A stretch of DNA of 11,488 nt. Source: JBBRGG01 sp038240875 (GTDB taxonomy: Bacteria; Planctomycetota; Phycisphaerae; Phycisphaerales; UBA1924). Position 1 is the stretch's first letter. Each line of letters starts with the position of its first letter. A program made the position numbers and the translations under genes. The notes under the pieces are model-generated. The model was not told the origin of the DNA and searched no databases. It was given only the letters and a program-made list of their open reading frames with translations. The DNA lies in assembly GCA_038240875.1 (NCBI GenBank), contig JBBRGG010000111.1:1-11488 (forward strand), written 5' to 3'. This document shows positions 1-6,875 of the stretch, piece after piece.

Positions 1-578
1 TCGCCAAAGACCGCGTCGATGAACTCACCAAAGTTTTTCGCGTCCTTGGCGGTCGCGACTTTGCCCTTGCCGTTCTGGGCACGGATCAATCCCGCCAAAC
101 ACTCATACGCTGCGTCTGTAGGCAAGTACCGGATGTTGTTCTGGAATGGATAAGGCACCCATCGGTCCATCATTCGCACCCAGCTTTCGCGGTTGTTCAA
201 TGTGAACTCGGCGCCCATCAGCTTTTCAAAGCACAAGTCGTAATAGGCGTAATGGCTGAACATTACGTGCCCGCCTATGTCCCAGGTAAACCCTGCGGCG
301 TCTTTAAAGCTGTGCGCCAGCCCGCCGACGTAGCCATGGCGGTCATACAAGACAAAGTTGGTGTAGCCCAGTTCTTTCAAGCGATAGCCGGCACCAAGCC
401 CAGTTGGACCTGCACCCAAGATAACTACGCGAGGATCATTTGGGCTGCCTGGTTGCCACGCATCCCCGGCGGTGCGGGTCGCGCCTGAGATATGGGCATA
501 TTGCCTATTGGCGGGTACATTGGTAGGCAAATTAGATGGCAGGTTAGCGGGTTGGTTGTGGTTGTGAGCGTTGATCAC
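1..578 (-). CDS. FAD-dependent oxidoreductase, amine oxidase/UDP-galactopyranose mutase-like (N-terminal part)
   Basis: The gene runs leftwards and is cut by the window edge, leaving 192 codons. Seen: after a low-complexity leader of about 48 residues there is a Rossmann FAD-binding strand with RVVILGAGPTGLGAGYRL (GAGPTG at residues 55-60), then YDRHGYVGGLAHSF (78-91) and WDIGGHVMFSHY (99-110). This order is known from FAD oxidoreductases related to UDP-galactopyranose mutase and protoporphyrinogen oxidase-like flavoproteins, often found with polysaccharide or glycosyltransferase genes. A later segment, RWVPYPFQNNI (139-149), is also typical of the group. The start is GTG at 578: an in-frame TGA lies two codons upstream and AAGAGG sits 9 bases before it. 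The substrate cannot be judged because the C-terminal half is missing. A cytoplasmic protein is likely, since no signal peptide is visible. The leader carries four NxPx repeats. It is divergent from the LuxR gene. Confidence 0.85.
   Translation of the reverse strand, partial: MINAHNHNQPANLPSNLPTNVPANRQYAHISGATRTAGDAWQPGSPNDPRVVILGAGPTGLGAGYRLKELGYTNFVLYDRHGYVGGLAHSFKDAAGFTWDIGGHVMFSHYAYYDLCFEKLMGAEFTLNNRESWVRMMDRWVPYPFQNNIRYLPTDAAYECLAGLIRAQNGKGKVATAKDAKNFGEFIDAVFG
510..557 (-). repeat. Four degenerate 12-base tandem units in the oxidoreductase leader
   Basis: Residues 8-23 read as four four-residue units, NQPA, NLPS, NLPT and NVPA, coded by diverged 12-base units (AAC/AAT first codon, CCN third codon). 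They lie in the poorly conserved segment before the Rossmann fold and keep the frame. Confidence 0.6.
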
Positions 579-587
579 TGTTCAAAT

Positions 588-593
588 CCTCTT
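588..593 (-). promoter_or_regulatory. Ribosome binding site AAGAGG for the GTG start at 578
   Basis: On the minus strand AAGAGG is followed by 9 bases and then GTG. Together with the in-frame TGA just upstream of GTG, it fixes the start of the FAD oxidoreductase. Confidence 0.6.
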
Positions 594-845
594 CACGCGG
601 CTGAAACGCACGGACAATCGCAATCAAAAAATCGGCGCGGGCTTTCGAGCCCAAACATCTCAAGTCGATCACACCGACAACGCTCATACGTCTAAAAGCC
701 GCAGTACGAGTTTATGCGACCTGAGCTAGCGTCTGGTGCACGGCTAGACAAACGTGTTAAAGGTGGGTCCAACTCAACATAACATGCCTGCTGCGTGTAG
801 GTATTAAGTAGCCACCCCCGCATTTCGACGTATATGAGCATGAAA

Positions 846-878
846 TGGGTTCTAGTACCTATACGGTACATTAACCCA
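846..878. promoter_or_regulatory. Nested 33-base inverted repeat, candidate operator
   Basis: The structure is TGGGTT, 3 bases, GTACC, 5 bases (TATAC), GGTAC, 3 bases, AACCCA. Both arm pairs are perfect and the spacing is symmetric, so 22 of 28 arm bases are paired. It lies in the divergent intergenic region, about 260 bases before both the LuxR start and the oxidoreductase start. A dimeric DNA-binding protein, possibly the adjacent LuxR regulator, could bind it. There is no T tract on either side, so a terminator is unlikely. The binding protein is a guess. Confidence 0.45.
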
Positions 879-1028
879 CTTGTTTAAGTATAAAATGTAA
901 ACGCTTACTTCCATTCCGGCGTGTGCTAAACGAAAAAAGCCACCTTTATCAGATACGCTGGTCATTCTGATGGTACATCTATGAGCATAAGTACCCATTC
1001 ATCATGCAGCCAACACTTTTACTGGCGG

Positions 1029-1051
1029 CCTGTTTCAGGCTAGAAACAAGG
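1029..1051 (+). other. Stem-loop in the LuxR gene leader
   Basis: CCTGTTTC and GAAACAAGG can pair over 8 base pairs with one bulged A and a 6-base loop (AGGCTA), about 90 bases before the LuxR start. It could form in a leader transcript. No T tract follows, and its function is unknown. Confidence 0.3.
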
Positions 1052-1139
1052 TATTAATGCCGATACACGAGCAGAAGATGCCAGATTTTGCATTTAGCGT
1101 ACTTTTGCTTACTTTCTTTGGTCTGCGGGGGCTTAATCA

Positions 1140-2246
1140 ATGTTCGGCGCGATTTCAACCATACAAGACTCGGCAAGCAACACGTTTCAGTCGTTTCGAA
1201 CACGAGGCGATCTTGCTCGTGCCGCACACCTCGCGGCGTTAGGGATGGATGGCATTTCAAGACTCCCCGCAGTGGGCACGCTTGATTGGTGCCAACAGGC
1301 TGCAGCGGGCATTTCGCTGATCCACCCCAAAGGAAGTGTTGCCGTGACGCTTGTTCGAACTGGGCAAGATCGGTCGAGCGAATCTGCCTTTGTGCCAATG
1401 AACAGCATGAGGCCCGCGACTGCCAATCACCAGATGGCCAATCACGAGGCAGCAAATCACGAGGCAGCCAACTACCAAACAATGGGCGTGCGCGATTATT
1501 CTTCTGCAAACACCTTCAAGCCAACATTGATCAAAAGCGAGCTTGCAAACGAACCCGCCAAGGACTTCTCAAATGCAGAGGCTTATTCGGGCATTTATCC
1601 AGACAACTACTCTGTAGCCATCTCGGGGATCATCGCCGCTGGAATTGCAATTGGAGGCGAACTGGCGGTTTCGCGTCAATTTCTTTCATCGCACGTAGCT
1701 CGATTGGCACAAGAAGTTCGCGCGCACGTCGAAGGGTTCATTGGCTCGTACATCCCTACACAACCAACTCTGACGACCGATTTCACGCAGCGTGCGGTCG
1801 CCGCCTTTGCATCTATCCAGCCGCGTTCCGAGGTTGTTTTGTCCGCCTCTCCGCTGGATGTTGGGACGCGAGATCGATGGATCATCACGATGCTGGCACA
1901 CGCGCCGACAACGGTCCAGCCTGCGGATTCTGGTGCACTGCGAGCCGCCTTAGACGCTGTCACCGACGTGTTATCACGCAAAGCCGCAGTTGCGCTTGGC
2001 TCTGATATGGATCAGTGGCTCTCGGCACGCGAGCAAGCCGTTCTAGAAAGGCTTATTCTGGGCCGCAACGTCAAAGAAATCGCAACCGAGTTTGCCCGAA
2101 GCCCGCACACGATCCACGATCATGTGAAAAGTCTACACAGAAAGCTGCACGCGACCAGCCGAGGCGAATTGATCGCGACGGCTCTGGGCCTGATCGATCA
2201 CCGCGGCCGCGTCCCATCGCGTACTCGCGCGAGCAGGTCGGCGTAA
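1140..2246 (+). CDS. LuxR-family (GerE-type helix-turn-helix) transcriptional regulator
   Basis: This codes for 368 residues. Seen: residues 294-349 form a complete LuxR/GerE helix-turn-helix. It begins LSAREQAVLERL, continues GRNVKEIATEFARSPHTIHDHVKSLHRKL, and ends in a segment like the usual sRaeli tail. The scaffold positions of the family (R297, E298, K312-E313-I314, T324, V329, K335-L336) are present. The first 285 residues match no domain I can name. There is no visible phosphoreceiver Asp pocket, and the part from about 150 to 286 may be a degenerate GAF- or PAS-like sensor. No transmembrane segment is convincing, although 158-173 is hydrophobic. The ATG is the first start after an in-frame TAA at 1134-1136, with a G-rich run (GGGGG) 8-9 bases before it. 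A repeat-containing stretch at 95-114 looks like an inserted linker. The regulator probably controls itself and the aldehyde dehydrogenase 69 bases downstream; this is inferred from position. Confidence 0.85.
   Translation: MFGAISTIQDSASNTFQSFRTRGDLARAAHLAALGMDGISRLPAVGTLDWCQQAAAGISLIHPKGSVAVTLVRTGQDRSSESAFVPMNSMRPATANHQMANHEAANHEAANYQTMGVRDYSSANTFKPTLIKSELANEPAKDFSNAEAYSGIYPDNYSVAISGIIAAGIAIGGELAVSRQFLSSHVARLAQEVRAHVEGFIGSYIPTQPTLTTDFTQRAVAAFASIQPRSEVVLSASPLDVGTRDRWIITMLAHAPTTVQPADSGALRAALDAVTDVLSRKAAVALGSDMDQWLSAREQAVLERLILGRNVKEIATEFARSPHTIHDHVKSLHRKLHATSRGELIATALGLIDHRGRVPSRTRASRSA
1422..1481 (+). repeat. Four 15-base tandem units inside the LuxR gene
   Basis: The units start at 1422, 1437, 1452 and 1467 and code for ANHQM, ANHEA, ANHEA and ANYQT. 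The second and third differ at one base; the outer two are more diverged. The period keeps the reading frame. They lie in the low-complexity linker before the presumed sensor region. Confidence 0.8.
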
Positions 2247-2315
2247 GCGATTCTCAACTCGGAAGCAATCGCGGGCTCTTTGGTGCTATGCCATTCTCCG
2301 CCATAGAGTAGTTGC

Positions 2316-3833
2316 ATGAGCCAACGGGCCGATGCATTTGCGTCCACTGACTCTCTGTCGCCGATCCGGTCGCGCGAATCGATATCACACAGTTCTTCTT
2401 TAGAACCAATCGGGCTCGCGCCGGAGCCTCACGCAAACCCTAGCCAAAGCTTAAACCAAAGCCTAGATCAAGCTTCGCACGCCGAAAGGCCTTGGGGGCG
2501 TCGCTCGCTTGCCGAGCGGCTCGCGTGGGCGGCGAACTTTCGCCGAGCAATAGCCAGGCACCAAGACGAACTATCTGCGTGCATGCTCGCCGACGTTGGC
2601 AAGCCCAGATACGAAGCAATCCTCGCCGAGATTCTGCCCTTGATAACCGCGATCAAATGGCTCGAACGCAAAGCCCCGGGCATACTCGGCACACGCTGGC
2701 TATCTGGCGCGCCGTGGTGGATGCGGTCGTGCAGAGCAAGGGTCATGCGCGAGCCCTTGGGCCGCGTCGCAATCATCGCGACATGGAATTATCCTGTTCA
2801 ATTATTGGGTATCCAGCTTGCCCAAGCCTTGGTCGCGGGAAACGAGGTCATCGTCAAGCCCAGTGAACGCAGCAGCACGACCCAGGCTCTGTTGCTTGAT
2901 CTCGCCGAGGGTGCGGGCCTACCCAAAGGCGTCCTCGAACGCGCCCCGGCAACGCGCGACGCGGGTAAAGCACTGCTGACCAGCGCGCACTTTGATCATT
3001 TGGTGTTCACAGGTTCGACCGCCGTGGGCCTTGAAGTAGCCCGGGCGTTGGCGACGACGCTAACGCCAGCGACGCTCGAACTTTCCGGACGCGATTCGGC
3101 GTTTGTATTAAAAGACGCCGACCCCAAGCACGCCGCTCGCTCGTTGTGGGGCGCGATGACTATGAACGCTGGGCAAACGTGCATGGGCCCGCGCCGCGCG
3201 CTCGTGCACGAAGACGTGTACGTCGCTTTTTGTGCCGAACTTGAACGCTTGGCGAAAAAAGCCCGGCCTCGTGCGCTCATCGACGAAGCGGCGGCGAAGT
3301 TGTGTTATGACCTGTGCGACAAAGCACTAGCCATGGGCGCACGCGACGCTGGAGGCGGCTTGGTCGCCCCGCAAGGTAGCTCGTGGCGGCCTAGTGCAAT
3401 GCTCGATTGTCCGGCGATTGCCGACCTTGTCGAAGGCAGGCATTTCGGCCCGGCGATCGCCGTCGTGCGCGTAGATTCGCTTGCTCGCGCCCTTGAAATT
3501 CATCACGCCTGTGACCAGCATCTGGCGACAAGTATTTTCACACGCGAGCCAAAGAAGGTGCGATCGCTCGCCGTGCTCTTGGGCTCGGGCGTGGTCACGA
3601 TCAACGATTGCATCGTGCCAACGTCGCACCCTGCGGTATCAATCGCGGGCGTCGGGCAAAGTGGCGTGGGCATTTCGCGTGGTGAACAAGGCTTGCTCTC
3701 GATGACAAGGCCTTTGTTCATTACGCGAGGCCCGGGCGTGGCGAAACGCAGCATCAAGCCGCCACCAAAGTTTGTCCTCGCGGCGTTGACGCGCTTCGTG
3801 CGCTTCTGGTATGGCCGCGGCGGGGGGAAGTAG
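2316..3833 (+). CDS. Aldehyde dehydrogenase family protein
   Basis: This codes for 505 residues. Members of the family oxidise aldehydes to acids with NAD(P)+. Seen: ATWNYP with the oxyanion Asn (N158), KPSE (K181, cofactor binding), FTGSTAVG (231-238), LELSGRDS with the general base Glu (E255), NAGQTC with the catalytic Cys (C289), and a C-terminal GVGQSGVGISRGEQG segment (445-459). The overall pattern, with a tail after the last motif (about 467-505), is closest to the class 3-like branch. The first 60 residues are low-complexity and not part of the fold. One oddity: the usual E-x-F-G-P, whose Glu holds the nicotinamide ribose, reads R375-H-F-G-P here. The loop between Cys289 and this motif is also shorter than usual. 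The substrate is unknown. The gene follows the LuxR gene by 69 bases on the same strand, so co-transcription is likely. The start has only a weak ribosome site. Confidence 0.88.
   Translation: MSQRADAFASTDSLSPIRSRESISHSSSLEPIGLAPEPHANPSQSLNQSLDQASHAERPWGRRSLAERLAWAANFRRAIARHQDELSACMLADVGKPRYEAILAEILPLITAIKWLERKAPGILGTRWLSGAPWWMRSCRARVMREPLGRVAIIATWNYPVQLLGIQLAQALVAGNEVIVKPSERSSTTQALLLDLAEGAGLPKGVLERAPATRDAGKALLTSAHFDHLVFTGSTAVGLEVARALATTLTPATLELSGRDSAFVLKDADPKHAARSLWGAMTMNAGQTCMGPRRALVHEDVYVAFCAELERLAKKARPRALIDEAAAKLCYDLCDKALAMGARDAGGGLVAPQGSSWRPSAMLDCPAIADLVEGRHFGPAIAVVRVDSLARALEIHHACDQHLATSIFTREPKKVRSLAVLLGSGVVTINDCIVPTSHPAVSIAGVGQSGVGISRGEQGLLSMTRPLFITRGPGVAKRSIKPPPKFVLAALTRFVRFWYGRGGGK
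2442..2477 (+). repeat. Three 12-base tandem units in the aldehyde dehydrogenase leader
   Basis: Residues 43-54 read SQSL, NQSL, DQAS, coded by three diverged 12-base units sharing CAA-AGC at their core. They lie in the non-conserved N-terminal extension. Confidence 0.55.
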
Positions 3834-3936
3834 GTTGTTACCGTTGCCAGAAAATCTCTCCCAGCCAAACCAAACGCGTACACTTGAACCCGTTTAGCGG
3901 TGAGATCGTGCCAATTTGGTCGTGGTGTTGGAGTGA

Positions 3937-3954
3937 AGCTCGACGATTCGAGCT
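3937..3954. other. Perfect stem-loop downstream of the aldehyde dehydrogenase
   Basis: AGCTCGA and TCGAGCT flank a 4-base loop (CGAT), giving a 7-base-pair stem about 100 bases after the dehydrogenase stop. No T run follows, so a classical terminator is not supported. It could be an mRNA 3' end structure or a protein site. Confidence 0.4.
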
Positions 3955-3993
3955 CGCCACGTTTGTAGTGTGGGCTTATTTGAGGTATTGTCA

Positions 3994-4015
3994 CGCCAAT
4001 TGTTGAACAATGGCG
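3994..4015. promoter_or_regulatory. 22-base near-perfect palindrome, candidate operator for bamA
   Basis: The arms CGCCATTGTT (with one extra A) and AACAATGGCG are complementary over 10 positions around a single central G. With so small a centre it suits a dimer-bound DNA operator better than an RNA hairpin. It lies 40 bases before the tandem array and about 190 bases before the bamA start. Confidence 0.4.
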
Positions 4016-4054
4016 GAATGATCCTGTGTATGCTCGAACGCGATGACCCGGCGA

Positions 4055-4193
4055 GGCAGCTTTCGTCAGCCAGCTTTCGCCAGTTAGCTTTCGCCAGTTA
4101 GCTTTCTCAAGCAAGCTTTCTTTAGCCAGATTTCTCTAGTTTCATTTCGCCAAACTCGTTTCGCCAGCTTAATTTGCCAGTTTGAATTTGCCA
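4055..4193 (+). repeat. Tandem array of about ten 14-base units immediately before bamA
   Basis: Units begin at 4055, 4069, 4083, 4097, 4111, 4125, 4139, 4153, 4167 (13 bases) and 4180. The best preserved read GCCAGCTTTCGCCA and GTTAGCTTTCGCCA; later units keep only TTT(C)GCCA or TTTCTCTA. Nine of the ten units share the exact 14-base period. The units are contiguous with no spacers, so this is not a CRISPR. The period is not a multiple of three, which fits a non-coding location. Copy number could change by slippage and alter the distance from any upstream operator or promoter to bamA. Confidence 0.85.
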
Positions 4194-4205
4194 CTTTCAG
4201 TCACG

Positions 4206-6875
4206 ATGCCGAACATGCCTACGACGTTACGACCCGCAACCCAACCCGCAGCCTGCGATGCACGCCAGATAGGCTTAAGCAAGAACGGCTTGAGCAAGAA
4301 CGGCTTCAGTAATAACAGCGGGGTTCAAAGCCTCGTGTCAACGATTGCGCATCGGCTGACCCGCGAACTCGTGCAGCATGCTGGCCGAGCGATCTCGGTC
4401 TGTCTTGGCGCGTATGCCCTGCTCGCTTCTACAAATAGCATCACCGCGCCCGCAGCTGTGGCTCAACCTGTAGTCGATGGCAACCGTCTAGGAGTCGCCG
4501 GGGAACCCGATGTTTCGCCCGAGCTTGCCGCGTTTGAATCGCGCCCCGTGCGCGACGTGCTCGTCCGCCCTATCGAAGGCACGCGTGAGATCGATTCAGA
4601 AACCATGGGCCAGGCTCGCAACGCAATCCGCCTCGCAGTGGGCGCGCCCTATTCCAACGCCTCGACCGCTGGCGACGTTACCCGACTCACGCGCTTGGGC
4701 CGGTTCCAACGCGTTGACGCGCGCGTCCAGCTCATGGACGATGGCTCGGTGACGGTCTTCTATGAAGTCGCGATGCAGCCCTTGATTACCGCCGTGCAAA
4801 GCGTTGGTAACCGCGTCTTCAAAGACGCCGAGATCACCAGCGAGATCGAAATCCTTATCGGCACGCCCATTGATCGCACGCAGCTTGACCGAGCCTCGCG
4901 CCGCATCGAAGCCCGCTACCAAGGAGAAGGCTACTTCAACGCTGGCGTTTCTATCGATGAAAAGTCTCTCGAAGATGGTATAGTCATCTTCCGCGTCCGT
5001 GAAGGCGAGAGCACCAAAGTCACGAGTGTGCGCTTTGAAGGGAACCAAAGCTTCACCAATGGCCAGCTTGAGAGCGCGATCGAAACGCAGACTTCCTGGC
5101 TTCTTTCTTCCAAGCCGCTGCGTACGGAAATTGTTGACAACGACGTGGCGAGCCTGGGCGCGTTTTATCGCGACCGTGGCTATCTCGACGTTCGGGTTGA
5201 TCGTGTCATCACGCCCAGCCCCGATGGCACCGAAGCCATCGTTTCCTTTATCATCGACGAAGGCCAAGCTTACACGCTTCGCTCGGCCAAGGTTATCTTC
5301 GTCGATGGCGATCCTGGCCCCGAAGGCTCCGGCCCCGAAAGCCGCGTCGGCGTTTTTACCGTCGCACAGATCGAGGGTTTGCTTGTTGCCAAGCCGGGCG
5401 ACCTTTACAGCGAGGCAAAGCTTCGCCGAAGCGTCTCCGCGATTGAAGCCGCGTATGGCGCGCTCGGATACGCCGACGTACGCGTGCAACGCCGCGAGCT
5501 GCGCGATGGCACCAAGCCCGAGGTTGATTCGCTCATCATCATCCGCCAGGGCCAGCCCTTTCGCCTGGGCGAAGTGATCATCCAAGGCAATTCACACACG
5601 CAAGACAAGGTCGTCCGCCGAATCTTGCGAGGCATGGAGCCCGACCGCCCCCTCAACCCGTCGCAGGTCAAAGCCAGCGAAGGCTTGCTTTCGCGCTCGG
5701 GCCTCTTTGGTCAAGGCAATGAAGGGAAGCCCGGCGAGCCCGCCGCGATCACGATTCAAGACGAAGACCCTAACAACCCAGGGTACCGAGACGTTGTTGT
5801 TCGCGTTTCTGAAACCAACACGGGCTCGTTCAACCTTGGCGGTGCAGCGGGCAGCGATACGGGCCTGGTCGCCCGCATCAGCCTTAACCAAGGCAACTTC
5901 GACATCGCCGACGCTCCGGACTCCTGGGACGAGTTCTTGTCGGGCGAAAGCTTTAAGGGTGCGGGCCAGCAATTCGGTATAACATTGGCCCCTGGCGACC
6001 GCGTCAGCCTGTATTCCATTTCCCTGAGCGAACCAAATATCTTTGACTCGAACTATTCACTTGGCGGGGCCGCGAGCTATCGCACCCGCGATTACGACGA
6101 GTACGACGAAGCTCGCTATGGCGCGACGATGACCCTGGGCCGACGACTAGGTGATCGCTGGCGCTTCAGCGTTCCTGTCGGCGTTGAAACAATCGAGCTC
6201 ACCAGCATCAGGTCCGACTCGCCCGTTGATTACTTCGACGTGAACGAGCAACGCCTCTACTTCACCTTCGGCGCCAAGCTCACTCGGCAAACCCTCGACG
6301 CACAGGTCAACCCAGGCAGCGGCTCCATCACCGAGTTCTCCATCGAGCAGTTCATCGGGGACACCACATTCGTCAAACTCAACGCCGAATACCAACGTTT
6401 CTTCACTCTTCATGAAGACACGCTCAACCGCAAGACCACACTCGAACTCAAAACCCGCATTAGCTACATCCCTCAGGATGACGAAGAAGTCCCTTTCTAC
6501 GAACGGTACTACCAGGGCGGCCGCTCCTTCCGTGGCTTTAAACTGCGCACCATCAGCCCCAAAGGCATCCGCAACGACAATGGCCAGATCGGCGACGACC
6601 CCGTCGGCGGCCAGTTCCTCTTCTTCCTAGGTGCTGAGGTCAAGCAGCCGCTGTACGACGAATTTCTCGCGGGCGTTGTCTTTATCGATTCGGGCACCAC
6701 GAACAAAGACATCGGCCTAGATCCCTATCGCGTGTCGGTCGGAGCGGGCCTTCGCATCGTTCTTCCCTTTCTTGGCCAAGCACCAATCGCCTTTGACTTC
6801 GGCATTCCTGTCCTCAAAGACGATGGCGACCGCGAACAGATCTTCAGCTTCTCGTTAGACGTGCCCTTTAACTAA
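4206..6875 (+). CDS. bamA: BamA/Omp85-family outer membrane protein assembly factor
   Basis: This codes for 889 residues from ATG 4206. BamA folds and inserts beta-barrel proteins into the outer membrane. Seen: an unusually long polar leader, then a hydrophobic stretch and AAVAQP, giving a signal peptase I site after about residue 86. Five POTRA-like repeats follow, at about 117-190, 191-266, 269-352, 354-450 and 451-534. Marks of these are VQSVGNRVF, VRFEGNQSF and VIIQGNSHT, with YRDRGY/YGALGY helix ends. A barrel from about 540 to the end contains YYQGGRSFRGF, whose RGF (776-778) is the hallmark lid-loop motif, and ends in aromatic-rich strands (FSFSLDVPFN). The start is uncertain: an in-frame TTG at 4182 lies inside the tandem array, and ATG 4215 or GTG codons before the hydrophobic core are alternatives. 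No ribosome site helps. The usual neighbours, such as a skp/ompH gene or lipid A genes, are absent here. The gene may be a paralogue rather than the only BamA. Confidence 0.9.
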   Translation: MPNMPTTLRPATQPAACDARQIGLSKNGLSKNGFSNNSGVQSLVSTIAHRLTRELVQHAGRAISVCLGAYALLASTNSITAPAAVAQPVVDGNRLGVAGEPDVSPELAAFESRPVRDVLVRPIEGTREIDSETMGQARNAIRLAVGAPYSNASTAGDVTRLTRLGRFQRVDARVQLMDDGSVTVFYEVAMQPLITAVQSVGNRVFKDAEITSEIEILIGTPIDRTQLDRASRRIEARYQGEGYFNAGVSIDEKSLEDGIVIFRVREGESTKVTSVRFEGNQSFTNGQLESAIETQTSWLLSSKPLRTEIVDNDVASLGAFYRDRGYLDVRVDRVITPSPDGTEAIVSFIIDEGQAYTLRSAKVIFVDGDPGPEGSGPESRVGVFTVAQIEGLLVAKPGDLYSEAKLRRSVSAIEAAYGALGYADVRVQRRELRDGTKPEVDSLIIIRQGQPFRLGEVIIQGNSHTQDKVVRRILRGMEPDRPLNPSQVKASEGLLSRSGLFGQGNEGKPGEPAAITIQDEDPNNPGYRDVVVRVSETNTGSFNLGGAAGSDTGLVARISLNQGNFDIADAPDSWDEFLSGESFKGAGQQFGITLAPGDRVSLYSISLSEPNIFDSNYSLGGAASYRTRDYDEYDEARYGATMTLGRRLGDRWRFSVPVGVETIELTSIRSDSPVDYFDVNEQRLYFTFGAKLTRQTLDAQVNPGSGSITEFSIEQFIGDTTFVKLNAEYQRFFTLHEDTLNRKTTLELKTRISYIPQDDEEVPFYERYYQGGRSFRGFKLRTISPKGIRNDNGQIGDDPVGGQFLFFLGAEVKQPLYDEFLAGVVFIDSGTTNKDIGLDPYRVSVGAGLRIVLPFLGQAPIAFDFGIPVLKDDGDREQIFSFSLDVPFN
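4272..4316 (+). repeat. Three 15-base tandem units in the bamA leader
   Basis: The units code for GLSKN, GLSKN and GFSNN; the first two differ by one base. They lie in the polar segment before the signal peptide core and keep the frame. Confidence 0.7.

Larger units (their letters stand above)
579..1139. other. Divergent intergenic region between the oxidoreductase and the LuxR gene
   Basis: No convincing gene is seen here on either strand. The region is more AT-rich than its flanks, especially at 820-1010, and should hold both divergent promoters, but I could not assign clear -35/-10 pairs. A TATAAA at 889-894 is a possible -10 element without a good -35. It contains a GGGCT/AGCCC stem with a TTCG loop at 639-652, a nested inverted repeat at 846-878, a GTTTA/TAAAC pair at 882-902, a GGTAC/GTACC pair at 972-995, and a stem-loop at 1029-1051. 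Confidence 0.6.
3834..4205. other. Intergenic region before bamA
   Basis: There is no gene that I can support here. From left to right it holds a perfect 7-base-pair stem-loop (3937-3954), a near-perfect 22-base palindrome (3994-4015) and a 14-base tandem array (4055-4193) that reaches the bamA start. No intrinsic terminator with a T tract is visible after the dehydrogenase, and no clear promoter was found. Confidence 0.6.

Noticed and set aside
1054..1509. 151-codon minus-strand open frame at the LuxR gene start
   Set aside because: It overlaps the regulator N-terminus, has no protein-like pattern, and has no supporting ribosome site.
1286..2005. 239-codon plus-strand open frame overlapping the LuxR gene
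   Set aside because: It lies in another frame of the regulator, is rich in Cys, Arg and Trp as expected from a shadow, and has no domain.
2247..2272. GCGATT/AATCGC inverted repeat between the LuxR and dehydrogenase genes
   Set aside because: Six base pairs with a 14-base loop and no T tract is too weak to call a terminator or operator.
4055..4193. CRISPR-like array
   Set aside because: The units are 14 bases long, directly abutting, with no spacers and gradual decay, so this is a minisatellite. No cas gene is present.
4596..5585. 329-codon minus-strand open frame inside bamA
   Set aside because: It is antisense to well-supported POTRA-coding sequence, shows no recognisable motif, and is explained by the GC-rich codon pattern of bamA.
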